From the NCBI RefSeq assembly GCF_022865125.1, contig NZ_CP094828.1:4147219-4211218 (forward strand): a stretch of DNA of 64,000 nt, given 5' to 3'. The translations under genes and the position numbers were made by a program. Under the pieces are notes generated by a model, which saw nothing but the letters and a program-made list of their open reading frames with translations, did not search any database and was not told the DNA's origin. The DNA comes from Acuticoccus sp. I52.16.1 (lineage in GTDB: Bacteria; Pseudomonadota; Alphaproteobacteria; Rhizobiales; Amorphaceae). Position 1 is the stretch's first letter, and every line of letters starts with the position of its first letter. Positions 17,041 through 25,889 of the stretch are shown here, piece after piece.

Positions 17041-17199
17041 CGATCCGGACCTCCGCCGGTTGCCGGCGGCGCTCCCCGGTCGCCCCGCCGCGTCCCGCGG
17101 CCCGCGGCCCGTCACGCCGGTCGAAGCCGCATCTTCGGTGAGCGTCGGCGCAGCGGAAATGCGCTAGGCTGGCGCCGACGCGAGCATCGGAGGGCGGGA

Positions 17200-17682
17200 A
17201 TGAACGACGGGATCCATTCGGGAGGCTGCACGTGCGGCCGGATCCGCTACACGATGGAGGGGCCGCCGCTCGTCGTCCACGCCTGCCACTGTACGTGGTG
17301 CCAGCGCGAGACCGGTGCGGCTTTCGCCGTCAACGCCATGATCGAGGCGGAACGGGTGCGCCACGTGGCGGACGAGCCGGAGCTCCTCGCGACCCCCAGC
17401 GCCAGCGGGCGCGGACAGGTGGTCGCCCGCTGTCCGAGCTGCCGGGTGGCGCTGTGGAGCAACTATCCGACCCTCGGCGCCCTGACGCGCTTCGTGCGCG
17501 TCGGCACCCTCGACCTGCCGCACTCCATCGCGCCCGACATCCACATCTTCACCGAGACGAAGCGCCCATGGGTGGTGCTGCCGCCGGACGTCGCCGCCGT
17601 CCCCGCCTACTACGACCGCGCCGCCGTCTGGCCGGCCGAGGCGCTCGACCGGCTGCGGGTTCTGCTGGCGCGGGCCGGGTGA
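17200..17682 (+). CDS. GFA (CENP-V) family zinc protein
   Basis: A 160-residue protein of the glutathione-dependent formaldehyde-activating family. It has the zinc-binding cysteine sets of that fold: C10TC12G, C29HC31TWC34 and C78PSC81. Despite the family name, most members have no proven formaldehyde-activating activity and are called on the fold alone. It is separated from its neighbours by 159 bp upstream and converges with the SDR gene 13 bp downstream, so it is probably a single-gene unit. Confidence 0.85.
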   Translation: MNDGIHSGGCTCGRIRYTMEGPPLVVHACHCTWCQRETGAAFAVNAMIEAERVRHVADEPELLATPSASGRGQVVARCPSCRVALWSNYPTLGALTRFVRVGTLDLPHSIAPDIHIFTETKRPWVVLPPDVAAVPAYYDRAAVWPAEALDRLRVLLARAG

Positions 17683-17695
17683 CGCCGCCGCCGGC

Positions 17696-18445
17696 TCAGA
17701 CGAAGTCCCGCTCGGGGAAGGACCAGGTCGCGCCGTTGCGGGTGAAGGACGGCGCGCACATCGCCGCGATGTAGGGCGCGACGTCCTCGGGGGTGGGAAG
17801 CGTCATCGGGTCTTCGCCCGGCACGGCCGCGGCGCGCATCAGCGTGCGGATGGGGCCGGGGGAGAAGAGGTTGGCGCGAATCGGGGTGTTGGCGACCTCG
17901 GCCGCATAGGTCGCGACCAGCGCGTTGAGGGCGGCCTTGGAGATGCTGTAGGGGCCCCAGTTGGGCCGCAGCTTCGTGGCCGCACCCGAGGTGAGGAACA
18001 CGCAGCGCGCCGCCGTGGCGGCACGCAGGACCGGATCCAGCGTGCGGATCAGCCGCCAGTTGGCCGACACGTTCACGTCGAACGTCTCCTGCCACACCTT
18101 GGCCGGGACATGCGCCAGCGGCGCGATCCGCCCCAGCAGCCCCGCGTTGCCGACGAAGATGTCCAGCTTTCCCCACCGCTCGTGGATCGAGGCGCCCAGG
18201 CGGTCGACACCCGGCCCGTCGGTCAGCTCGATGGGGACGAGGGTCGCCATGCCGTTCACACCGCGAATGCGGTCGTCCAGCGCCTCCAGTGCCTCGACCT
18301 TGCGGCCGACGGCGATGACGTGGCACCCCCGTGCGGCGAGGTCGACGGCGACCGCCTCGCCGATGCCGCGCGTGGCACCGGTCACGACGGCGAGGGTCCC
18401 GTCCAGGCGGCCGGGGTCGGACAGTCCGGTCGTTGTGTCGTCCAT
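17696..18445 (-). CDS. Short-chain dehydrogenase/reductase
   Basis: A 249-residue classical SDR. VVTGATRGIGEAVA is the cofactor-binding glycine motif, VGNAGLLG corresponds to the NNAG motif, and YSISKAALNAL supplies the catalytic Tyr and Lys. Substrate unknown. Its ATG overlaps the purF stop by one base (TGATG), so it is translated from the cvpA-purF transcript. An SDR gene downstream of purF is common in Hyphomicrobiales, but no purine function is known for it. Confidence 0.88.
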   Translation of the reverse strand: MDDTTTGLSDPGRLDGTLAVVTGATRGIGEAVAVDLAARGCHVIAVGRKVEALEALDDRIRGVNGMATLVPIELTDGPGVDRLGASIHERWGKLDIFVGNAGLLGRIAPLAHVPAKVWQETFDVNVSANWRLIRTLDPVLRAATAARCVFLTSGAATKLRPNWGPYSISKAALNALVATYAAEVANTPIRANLFSPGPIRTLMRAAAVPGEDPMTLPTPEDVAPYIAAMCAPSFTRNGATWSFPERDFV

Positions 18446-19953
18446 CAGGCCTTCTCGAGGAACGCCAGATGGTCTTGCGGCAGGTGGTCCGTCCGATCGG
18501 TCAACGTCGTCGGGTACTCGCCGGTAAAGCAGGCGTCACAATATTGGGGAACGTCGTGGCGCGAATCCTGCCCGGTCGCGCGGTAGAGACCGTCGATCGA
18601 CAGGTAGGCCAGGCTGTCGACCCGGATGTAGCGGGTCAGCTCCTCGACCGACATGCGCGAGGCGATGAGCTTCGACTTCTCCGGCGTGTCGACCCCGTAG
18701 AAGCAGGAATCGGTGGTGGGCGGGGAGGCGATGCGCATGTGCACCTCCGCCGCGCCCGCGTCGCGCACCATCTCCACGATCTTCATCGACGTGGTGCCGC
18801 GGACGATGGAATCGTCGACCAGCACGACGCGCTTGCCCTTCAGCAGCGCGCGGTTGGCGTTGTGCTTCAGCTTCACACCCATATGCCGGATCTGATCCGA
18901 CGGCTCGATGAAGGTGCGGCCGACATAGTGATTGCGGATGATGCCCAGCTCGAACGGGATGCCCGCGCCCTCGGCATAGCCGATCGCGGCGGGGGTGCCG
19001 CTGTCGGGCACGGGGACGACGATGTCCGCCGGGGCGGGTGCCTCCTTGGCGAGCTCGTGCCCGATGCGCTTCCTCACGTCGTAGACATTGAGGGCGTTGA
19101 TGGTGGAATCGGGCCGCGCGAAATAGACGTACTCGAACACGCAGAAGCGGTGGGAGGGACGCTCGGGGAAGGGGCGGACGGACTCCAGTCCCCGCTCGGA
19201 GAGGACGACCATCTCGCCCGGCTCCACCTCGCGCACGAAGCGCGCGCCGATGATGTCGAGCGCGCACGTCTCGGACGCCAGGACGTAGGCGCCCTCGTAG
19301 TCGCCGATGACGAGCGGGCGGATGCCCAGCGCGTCGCGACAGCCGACCATGAGGTTGTCCGTCAGCGCGACGAGGGCGAAGGCGCCCTCGATCTGGCGGA
19401 TCGCGTCGACGAAGCGCTCGATGAAGGTCGCCTTGGGGGAGGTGGCGAGGAGGTGGATCAACACCTCGGTGTCGGACGAGGACTGGAAGATCGACCCCGA
19501 GGCCCGCAGCGTCTCGCGCAGTTTGCGGGCGTTGGTGAGGTTGCCGTTGTGGGCCACCGCGAAACCGCCGATCGCCGTCTCGGCGAACAGCGGCTGGACA
19601 TTGTGCAAGGCGGGCTCGCCTGTCGTCGAATACCGATTGTGGCCGATCGCGCGGTCACCCTTCAGGCGGTCGATGACCTCCTGACTGGTGAAGTTGTCGT
19701 CCACCAGGCCCATGTGCCGCTCGAGCCGGAACTTGCCGCGGTCGCAGGCGACGATGCCCGCCGCCTCCTGCCCGCGATGCTGGAGCGCATGGAGCCCGAG
19801 CGCCGTCAGCGCGCTCGCGCCGGGGTTCCGGAAGACCCCGAAGACACCGCATTCGTCGTGGAAGCGGTCGTCGGTATCGATCAGGCGCGCCAACTCAGTT
19901 CGAGCTCGGCGTATCGCCGCCGAGCGGCTGGGGCTGGATGACGGTGTTGTCAT
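18445..19953 (-). CDS. purF: Amidophosphoribosyltransferase
   Basis: A 502-residue enzyme that uses glutamine and PRPP to make 5-phosphoribosylamine, the first committed step of purine synthesis. The N-terminal class II amidotransferase domain has nucleophile Cys35 in DECGVFGVF, exposed after propeptide cleavage, and RYSTTG. The C-terminal phosphoribosyltransferase domain has VVLVDDSIVRGTTSMKIV. A Cys set (DSCFYGVD, YCDACF) could bind an iron-sulfur cluster as in Bacillus PurF. ATG 19953 overlaps cvpA by 59 bp; a TTG at 19893 directly after the cvpA stop is an alternative start. Confidence 0.96.
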   Translation of the reverse strand: MTTPSSSPSRSAAIRRARTELARLIDTDDRFHDECGVFGVFRNPGASALTALGLHALQHRGQEAAGIVACDRGKFRLERHMGLVDDNFTSQEVIDRLKGDRAIGHNRYSTTGEPALHNVQPLFAETAIGGFAVAHNGNLTNARKLRETLRASGSIFQSSSDTEVLIHLLATSPKATFIERFVDAIRQIEGAFALVALTDNLMVGCRDALGIRPLVIGDYEGAYVLASETCALDIIGARFVREVEPGEMVVLSERGLESVRPFPERPSHRFCVFEYVYFARPDSTINALNVYDVRKRIGHELAKEAPAPADIVVPVPDSGTPAAIGYAEGAGIPFELGIIRNHYVGRTFIEPSDQIRHMGVKLKHNANRALLKGKRVVLVDDSIVRGTTSMKIVEMVRDAGAAEVHMRIASPPTTDSCFYGVDTPEKSKLIASRMSVEELTRYIRVDSLAYLSIDGLYRATGQDSRHDVPQYCDACFTGEYPTTLTDRTDHLPQDHLAFLEKA

Positions 19954-20596
19954 CGCTCCCGGTCGCCGGGTCGGAGGCCGCGTCGATCGTCTGGTCGAGC
20001 TCCTGCTGCTGGTTGGGCTGGTAGGACGGGGCGGCCGCGTCGGTGCTGGAGCCGGGCGTGGTGGGCGCCGGGGTGGAGTCTCCGCCGTCCTCGAAGGCGC
20101 CGCGGATGGCCTGCTCCGGATCGTCCGGGATCGCCGCCAGCAGGCGCTCGCCCAGCTCGGAGAGCTTCGGATAGGAGGCGGCGGTGGTGACCCAGGCGGG
20201 ACGGTCCGGCGCGGCGACGAGCCAGTTGAAGAAGATCACCGCGACGACCACGAGAAGCAGCCCGCGCGCCGCGCCGAAGACGAAGCCGACCAGGCGGTCC
20301 ACCGCGCCGACGGGCGAGTCCATCACGAAGTCGGAGATCTTCATGGTGATGAGGGAGACGACGATGAGAGAGACCAGGAAGATGCCGGCGGCGGACAGGC
20401 CGATCGCGATGGTCTGATTGTCGACGTACTGCGAGACGTAGGGCAGGGCCTGCTCGTAGAACATGTAGGCGAGGACCGCAGCGGCGACCCATGCGGCGAT
20501 GCTCAGCACCTCGCGGACGAAGCCGCGGAACATGGCCAGCACTGCCGAAATGAACACCACGGCAATAACCACGCCGTCGAGGATCGCGATATTCAT
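19895..20596 (-). CDS. cvpA: CvpA-family membrane protein
   Basis: A 233-residue inner-membrane protein with four hydrophobic segments in residues ~5-125, the GFVREVLSIAAWVAAAV pattern of CvpA and DRLVGFVFGAARGLLLVV. In E. coli CvpA is linked to colicin V production and envelope or bile tolerance. The C-terminal ~80 residues are Pro/Gln/Asp-rich and probably disordered. ATG 20596 overlaps the radA stop by one base, and the gene overlaps the purF start. The cvpA-purF pairing is widely conserved. Confidence 0.9.
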   Translation of the reverse strand: MNIAILDGVVIAVVFISAVLAMFRGFVREVLSIAAWVAAAVLAYMFYEQALPYVSQYVDNQTIAIGLSAAGIFLVSLIVVSLITMKISDFVMDSPVGAVDRLVGFVFGAARGLLLVVVAVIFFNWLVAAPDRPAWVTTAASYPKLSELGERLLAAIPDDPEQAIRGAFEDGGDSTPAPTTPGSSTDAAAPSYQPNQQQELDQTIDAASDPATGSDDNTVIQPQPLGGDTPSSN

Positions 20597-22008
20597 CAAT
20601 CGTCTCCGAAAGAGGAGGCCTGCCGCTCGTCGGCGAAGCCATTTGGGGCGATGCGGTGAACCAAATCGCTAAGCAATGCAACCTCACTGGTTGCGCAACC
20701 CTCGCTATCCGCAGCTCCTTGCGGTGGAACGATGGCTCCGCGAAAGCCGAGCTTCGTCGCCTCCTTGAGCCGCCCATTCGCATGGGGGACCGGACGCACG
20801 CGGCCCGACAGACTGACCTCACCGAAATAGACCACGTCGGCCGGGAGCGCGATCCCGGCGCGAGAAGAAATCAGCGCTGCCGCAACTGCAAGGTCCGCCG
20901 CCGGCTCCGCAATTCTCATTCCCCCTGCCACCGCGAGATAGATATCGTAGTTGGATAGCACAAGCGCACACCGTGCTTCCAGGACCGCCAGCACCATCGA
21001 TAGTCGCGAGGAATCCCAACCGATCACCGCGCGACGCGGCGTGCCGAGGCGCGAGGGCGCCACCAGCGCCTGGACCTCGACCAGGAGCGGGCGCGTGCCC
21101 TCCATCCCGGCGAACACCGCCGCGCCCGGCGAGGAGACGTCCCGCTCGCCCAGGAACAGCTCCGAGGGGTTGGCGACTTCGCGCAAACCCCCGCCCGTCA
21201 TCTCGAAAACGCCCAGCTCGTCGGTCGGTCCGAAGCGGTTCTTCGAGCCGCGCAGCAGGCGGAAGGCGTGGGACGGGTCGCCCTCGAAGGTCAGCACCGC
21301 GTCGACCATGTGCTCCACCACGCGGGGGCCGGCGAGCTGGCCGTCCTTGGTGACGTGTCCCACCAGAATGACCGCCGCGCCCGACAACTTTGCATAGCGG
21401 ATCAGCGCCTGGGCCGAGGCTCGCACCTGGGTCACGGTGCCGGGCGCGGCCTCGGCGATGGAGGTTTGCAACGTCTGGATGGAGTCGATGACGACGAGCG
21501 CCGGCGGCGGGCCGGCCGACAGCGTCTCCAGGATGGTCTCGACCTCGGTCTCCGCCGCCAGCGCGACGGGCGACCGGTCGGCCCCCAGGCGGCGCGCGCG
21601 CAGCTGGACCTGCGCCGTCGCCTCCTCGCCGGTGACGTAGACGACGCGGCGGCCGGTGTCGGCCAGCGTCGCCGCGACCTGGAGGAGGAGCGTGGATTTG
21701 CCGATGCCCGGATCGCCGCCGATCAGCACCGCCGAGCCCGGCACCAGCCCGCCCCCGGTCACGCGGTCGAACTCGCTGATGCCGGTCTCGATACGCGGCG
21801 CCTCGGGAATCGGCGCGTCGAGCGAGGAGAGGGCGAGGCGCCGGCCCTTGGCGCGCGAGGTCTTGCCCGTCGCAGCGGTCATGATGTCGGCGGTGGCGGC
21901 CTCCTCGACGATGGTGTTCCACTCGCCGCACGCCTCGCACTTGCCCGCCCAGCGGGAGGTGACGGCCCCACATTCCTGGCACACGAAGCGAGCGGCGCGC
22001 TTGGCCAA
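20596..22008 (-). CDS. radA: DNA repair protein RadA (Sms)
   Basis: A 470-residue ATP-dependent branch-migration helicase for recombination intermediates. It starts at a TTG (22008), supported by AAGGAG six bases upstream and by the family start pattern AKRAARFVCQECG. The zinc finger uses Cys10, Cys13, Cys24 and Cys27. The Walker A motif is GGDPGIGKST (97-106), the RadA-specific motif is GSKNRFGPTDE, and a Lon-like C-terminal domain is present. Longer in-frame extensions to 22497 or beyond lack similarity and are rejected. It heads the radA-cvpA-purF-SDR operon. Confidence 0.95.
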   Translation of the reverse strand: MAKRAARFVCQECGAVTSRWAGKCEACGEWNTIVEEAATADIMTAATGKTSRAKGRRLALSSLDAPIPEAPRIETGISEFDRVTGGGLVPGSAVLIGGDPGIGKSTLLLQVAATLADTGRRVVYVTGEEATAQVQLRARRLGADRSPVALAAETEVETILETLSAGPPPALVVIDSIQTLQTSIAEAAPGTVTQVRASAQALIRYAKLSGAAVILVGHVTKDGQLAGPRVVEHMVDAVLTFEGDPSHAFRLLRGSKNRFGPTDELGVFEMTGGGLREVANPSELFLGERDVSSPGAAVFAGMEGTRPLLVEVQALVAPSRLGTPRRAVIGWDSSRLSMVLAVLEARCALVLSNYDIYLAVAGGMRIAEPAADLAVAAALISSRAGIALPADVVYFGEVSLSGRVRPVPHANGRLKEATKLGFRGAIVPPQGAADSEGCATSEVALLSDLVHRIAPNGFADERQASSFGDD

Positions 22009-22571
22009 TGGCAGCTCCTTTGGCGAGGCCGGTCGCCGCAGCGCCCGGCCGTCGTCGGGACCGTCGCGGGACGGGTCCGGGTGGCAGCCGCACCCCATGA
22101 TGTCGACGGCTGCCGCGGATCGGCGCCCGGTGGGCCGGGTCGATGGGGTCGGCTGCGTCGCCGGCGAGCGCCGCGACATCGTTCGACCCGTCCTTTGATC
22201 GAAGGACCGTGGTGCCCCATCGCACACGGAAGCGAAAGTCCATGCGCGCCGTTGGTCCCCGATGCGCACATGTTCCGTCGCCCCCAGCCGCCGAATTCCC
22301 CCGAATGGCGGGGTGCGATGGGCGGGCCTTCCCGGACGCCGAAGACGGATCAGGTCGGCGCGGGCGCTTCGGCCGGCGGGAGACGGCGCCGCGGGGCACC
22401 GGTGGCCGGCCGGCGACGACGCGAGTTCGTATGCATGCGCTCTCTCCCCTCGCTCGGCGGCGAGGTGCGCCGCGGTCCAGGGGAAGAGATCGGGCAAGGC
22501 CGTTGTGCCGGGCGTTGCAATGACGGTTGTATTTTGTTGATTTTGCGTGGTTTTCCACGCCCTGGGGCGGG
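22009..22571. other. Intergenic region upstream of radA
   Basis: A 563-bp gap between alr and radA. Several frames are open but they translate to Arg/Pro/Gly-rich sequence without family features, so no gene is called. Near its right end is a less GC-rich patch (22520-22560) with a 6-bp hairpin GCGTGG-TTTT-CCACGC at 22545-22560, 11 bp past the alr stop, which may mark the alr transcript end. The radA promoter must lie here, but no clear -35/-10 pair stands out. Confidence 0.5.
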
Positions 22572-23645
22572 CTAGAGGGGGCCAACCCGCCGGTCGGCGC
22601 GGCGCGAGAGGCCGGTGAGCAGCTCGTAGCCGATGGTACCGGCGTGCGCGGCGACGGTGTCCACCGGCACGTCGGGGCCGATCAGCTCGACGAAGTCGCC
22701 CCGCTCGCAGGGCGCGTCGGTGACGTCCACGGCGATGAGATCCATCGACACGCGGCCGACGAGGCGCACGGCGACCCCGTTGACGGAGGCCGGCGCCCCG
22801 GCGGTGAGGTCCGACCCGCCCGACTGGCGAATATAACCGTCGGCGTAGCCCAGCGAGACGATGGCGACCCGGCTCGGGCGCCGCATCGTCTCCGCCGCGC
22901 CGTAGCCGACGGTCTCGCCCGCCTCGGTCCGGCGCACCTGGATCACCCGGGCTTCCAGGCGCACGGTCGGCTCCAGCGCCGCCGCTCCCTCGGCCGAGAG
23001 ACCGCCATACATGGCGATGCCTGGTCGCACCAGGTCGTAGTGCGCCTGGGGCCGCGTCAGGATGGCGGCGGAGTTGGCGAAGGAGGCCGGCACCGCGGGG
23101 TGGGCGCGGCGGGCGGTGGCGAAGGCGGCCTCCTGCGCTGCGTTGAGCGAGTGGTCCGGCATATCGGCGCAGGCGAAGTGGCTGGCGATCAATGCGGGAG
23201 GCGGTCCGTCGAAGGCCAGCGCCTCGGGCACGCTGACGCCGAGGCGGTTCATGCCGGTGTCGACGTTGAGAGCGAAGGGAGCGTCGGCCGGCCAGTCGGC
23301 CAACGCGGCGGGGGAGGAGAGGAAGGGCCGCAATCCGTCGCGGATCGCGTCCGCCGTCGCCTCGAAGACGCCGTTGAGGACGTAGATGTCGACCTCCGGC
23401 AGGATCGCGCGCAACCGCGCCCCCTCGCTCTGCAAGGCGACGAAGAAGGTGCGGCAGCCCGCCGCGGCGAGCCGGGGGGTGACGGCCTCGATCCCGTGCC
23501 CGTAGGCGTCCGCCTTGACCACGGCCCCGCAGGCCGCGCCGGTGCGGGCGGCGAGCGTGGCCCAGTTGCGGGCCACGGCCTCCGGGTCGACGGTCAGGCG
23601 TGAGCCGGTCCAGGCGGGTGGGGCGGGGGGCGCGGCGGCGGACAT
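22572..23645 (-). CDS. alr: Alanine racemase
   Basis: A 357-residue PLP enzyme converting L- to D-alanine for peptidoglycan. The PLP lysine is Lys44 in AVVKADAYGHG. The barrel continues with NVDTGMNRLG, and the C-terminal beta domain carries GETVGYGAAE and GRVSMDLIAVDVTD, including the tyrosine region that completes the partner's active site. It stands alone between radA and a small unknown gene. The repeat-rich 150 bp upstream probably holds its promoter. Confidence 0.95.
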   Translation of the reverse strand: MSAAAPPAPPAWTGSRLTVDPEAVARNWATLAARTGAACGAVVKADAYGHGIEAVTPRLAAAGCRTFFVALQSEGARLRAILPEVDIYVLNGVFEATADAIRDGLRPFLSSPAALADWPADAPFALNVDTGMNRLGVSVPEALAFDGPPPALIASHFACADMPDHSLNAAQEAAFATARRAHPAVPASFANSAAILTRPQAHYDLVRPGIAMYGGLSAEGAAALEPTVRLEARVIQVRRTEAGETVGYGAAETMRRPSRVAIVSLGYADGYIRQSGGSDLTAGAPASVNGVAVRLVGRVSMDLIAVDVTDAPCERGDFVELIGPDVPVDTVAAHAGTIGYELLTGLSRRADRRVGPL

Positions 23646-23715
23646 GACGTCAGACTACCGCGCTGCACGCCGGTCGCAACCGGCGGCGACCGTGAGGCGG
23701 CGGGCCCCCGGCGCA

Positions 23716-23780
23716 ATCAGGGCGAGACCGGCCATCAGGGCGCGACCGGCGTCCGGTGCGAGGGGCGTCCGGTGCGATGG
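23716..23780. repeat. Two adjacent short tandem repeats upstream of alr
   Basis: An 18-bp unit beginning ATCAGGGCG occurs at 23716-23733 and 23734-23751 with two differences. A 16-bp unit GCGTCCGGTGCGAGGG follows at 23749-23764 and again at 23765-23780 with one difference. They fill the gap between alr and the 106-residue gene. Function unknown. Confidence 0.65.
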
Positions 23781-23795
23781 GCGCGCGGGCGGGGC

Positions 23796-24116
23796 TCATT
23801 CGGTGGTGATCGCCTCGAACCGGCGGATCATCTCGGCGAGGAAGGCCAGCTCCTTCTCGCCCAGCCGCTTCTCGATCGTCGGCAGGTCCGCGTCGGTGTC
23901 CTCCGAGTTGCCCTTCACGATCGGCGGCAGGCGCTTCAGCTCCGGCGTCGTGTCGAGCTTGGAGCGCTGCACCACCACCTCGAGATTGGCCCGGTCGACC
24001 AGCCCCGAGACGCGCAGCCGCTCCAGCTCCGCCGCGAGCAGCTTCGCCTCGCCCGACAAGGTCACCGTCGCGTGCACGTAGCCGACCGGCACCGCGTCCT
24101 TTTCGAAATCCGCCAT
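23796..24116 (-). CDS. Small protein of unknown function downstream of dnaB
   Basis: A 106-residue acidic protein that I do not recognise. The N-terminal half (VGYVHATVTLSGEAKLLAAE, VDRANLEVVVQRSKL) looks like beta strands around a helix. The C-terminal half (PTIEKRLGEKELAFLAEMIR) is helical. No signal peptide, membrane segment or metal motif is seen. It follows dnaB on the same strand by 22 bp, so it is probably cotranscribed. Coding is supported by the start, composition and spacing, but not by a family match. Confidence 0.6.
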   Translation of the reverse strand: MADFEKDAVPVGYVHATVTLSGEAKLLAAELERLRVSGLVDRANLEVVVQRSKLDTTPELKRLPPIVKGNSEDTDADLPTIEKRLGEKELAFLAEMIRRFEAITTE

Positions 24117-24138
24117 TGGTCCGTCCTACTCGCGCGTC

Positions 24139-25611
24139 CTATTCGTAGGTCACCGCCACCTGGTCGGGGGCGAGGTTGCCGAAGCGCGTCAGCTCGGCCT
24201 CGAACTGCAGCTTCACCGTACCGGTCGGGCCATGGCGCTGCTTGGCGACGATGACCTCGGCGATCCCGTGGCAGGCCTCCATCTTGGCCTCCCACTCGAA
24301 GAACTCCTGGCTGCCCTCCGGCGGCTTGCGGGACTGCAGGTAGTACTCCTCGCGGAACACGAAGAGCACCACGTCCGCATCCTGCTCGATGGAGCCGGAT
24401 TCGCGCAGATCCGCAAGCTGCGGGCGCTTGTCCTCGCGGTTTTCCACCTGTCGCGAGAGCTGGGAGAGCGCCACGATCGGCACCTCCAGCTCCTTGGCCA
24501 GCGCCTTGAGGCCGGTGGTGATCTCGGTGATCTCGTTGACGCGGCTGGCGTTGGCGTTCTTGCCCGAGCCGGACAGGAGCTGGAGATAGTCGACGATCAG
24601 GAGGTCGAGCCCCTTCTGCCGCTTCAGCCGCCGGGCGCGAGCCGCCAGCGCGCCGATCGAGATGCCGCCGGTCTGGTCGATGTAGAAGGGCAGCGTCTGC
24701 ATCGCGGTCGCCGCCGAGACGAGGTCGTTGAACTGGTGCTCCTCGAAGGCGCCGCGCCGGATCAGCGCCGAGGAGATGCCGGACTGCTCGGCGAGGATAC
24801 GCGTCGCCAGCTGCTCGGCGCTCATCTCCAGGCTGAAGAAACCGACGATGCCGCCGTCCACCGTCTTGTTGACGCCGTTCTCGACCCCGCGCCGGTAGGC
24901 CCGCGCGATGGCGAAGCCGATGTTGGTGGCGAGCGAGGTCTTACCCATCGCGGGGCGGCCGGCGAGGATGACGAGGTCGGAGCGTTGCAGGCCGCCCATC
25001 AGCCGGTCGAGGTCGGACATGCCCGTCGCGATGCCCGACAGCGAGCCGGCGCGGTGGAAGGCCGCGTCCGCCATCTCGACCGCCGCGGTCAGCGCGTTGG
25101 TGAAGTCGATGAAGCCCTGGTTGATCTCACCGTTCTCGGCCAACTCGTAGAGCTTGCGCTCGACGCCCTCGATCTGCTGGCGCGGGCTGGTGTCGACGTC
25201 GGCGGTGTAGGCCTCGCTCACCATCTCCTCGCCGATGGTGATGAGCTGGCGCCGCACCGCGAGGTCGAAGATCGAGCGGCCGTAGTCCTCGGAGTTGATG
25301 ATCGTCGTGGCGTTGGCGGCGAGGCGCGCGAGATATTCCACCGCGGGCAGCTCGGCGATGGTCTCCTCCGCGCCGAAGAAGGTCTTGACCGTGAGCGGCG
25401 TCGCGACCTTGCCCGAGCGGATCAGCTTGCCGGCGATCTCGTAGATGCGCCGGTGCGGCTCGACGAAGAAGTGCTCGGTCTTGAGGAAGTCGGAGACGCG
25501 ATAGAAGGCCTCGTTGTTCACCAACAGCGCACCGAGCAGCTGCTGCTCGATCTCGATATTCTGCGGCGCGGTGCGGATCTCGAGGGCGGCGTGGTCGAGC
25601 GGCTGGTTCAT
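24139..25611 (-). CDS. dnaB: Replicative DNA helicase DnaB
   Basis: A 490-residue hexameric helicase that unwinds DNA at the replication fork and binds primase. The N-terminal helical domain (~15-120) includes NIEIEQQLLGALLVNNEAFY. The RecA-type motor has Walker A GRPAMGKT (218-225), VGFFSLEMSAEQLATRIL and LLIVDYLQLLSG, and the C-terminal part has RESGSIEQDADVV. It is full length. A perfect CtrA box lies about 110 bp upstream of the start on the same strand, with a GANTC site just beyond, suggesting cell-cycle control. The 106-residue gene follows. Confidence 0.97.
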   Translation of the reverse strand: MNQPLDHAALEIRTAPQNIEIEQQLLGALLVNNEAFYRVSDFLKTEHFFVEPHRRIYEIAGKLIRSGKVATPLTVKTFFGAEETIAELPAVEYLARLAANATTIINSEDYGRSIFDLAVRRQLITIGEEMVSEAYTADVDTSPRQQIEGVERKLYELAENGEINQGFIDFTNALTAAVEMADAAFHRAGSLSGIATGMSDLDRLMGGLQRSDLVILAGRPAMGKTSLATNIGFAIARAYRRGVENGVNKTVDGGIVGFFSLEMSAEQLATRILAEQSGISSALIRRGAFEEHQFNDLVSAATAMQTLPFYIDQTGGISIGALAARARRLKRQKGLDLLIVDYLQLLSGSGKNANASRVNEITEITTGLKALAKELEVPIVALSQLSRQVENREDKRPQLADLRESGSIEQDADVVLFVFREEYYLQSRKPPEGSQEFFEWEAKMEACHGIAEVIVAKQRHGPTGTVKLQFEAELTRFGNLAPDQVAVTYE

Positions 25612-25720
25612 CGTGGCTCCCGTCGGTTGCTCCGACGGTGTACGCCGGAGACGGCGCCGGGGCGCGCCTGATGCGAGGAACAGACGCGAACCCTGCCACT
25701 CTCCACTCGCTGTGGATGGG

Positions 25721-25735
25721 TTAACGGTGAATTAA
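25721..25735 (-). promoter_or_regulatory. Perfect CtrA-binding box upstream of dnaB
   Basis: On the minus strand the sequence is TTAA-TTCACCG-TTAACC (25735 down to about 25719), an exact match to TTAA-N7-TTAAC, pointing toward dnaB 110 bp away. A GATTC (GANTC) site at 25749-25753 lies beside it. Confidence 0.7.
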
Positions 25736-25889
25736 GTCGCCGGCGAATGATTCGCTTGACCACGACGGAGTACCGCATCCGGACCGCCGCGCGCCCCAAG
25801 GGGACCGCCGTCCGCTCCGGCTACGCCGAAGAACGGGGCACAGGGGGGCGCCGGTGACGTGGACGGTGCGGCGGGGGCGGTCGCGCCCG

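Noticed and set aside
22143-22523. Possible 126-residue plus-strand gene between radA and alr
   Set aside because: Arg/Gly/Pro-rich translation without structure, start signal or family match; several other frames are equally open there.
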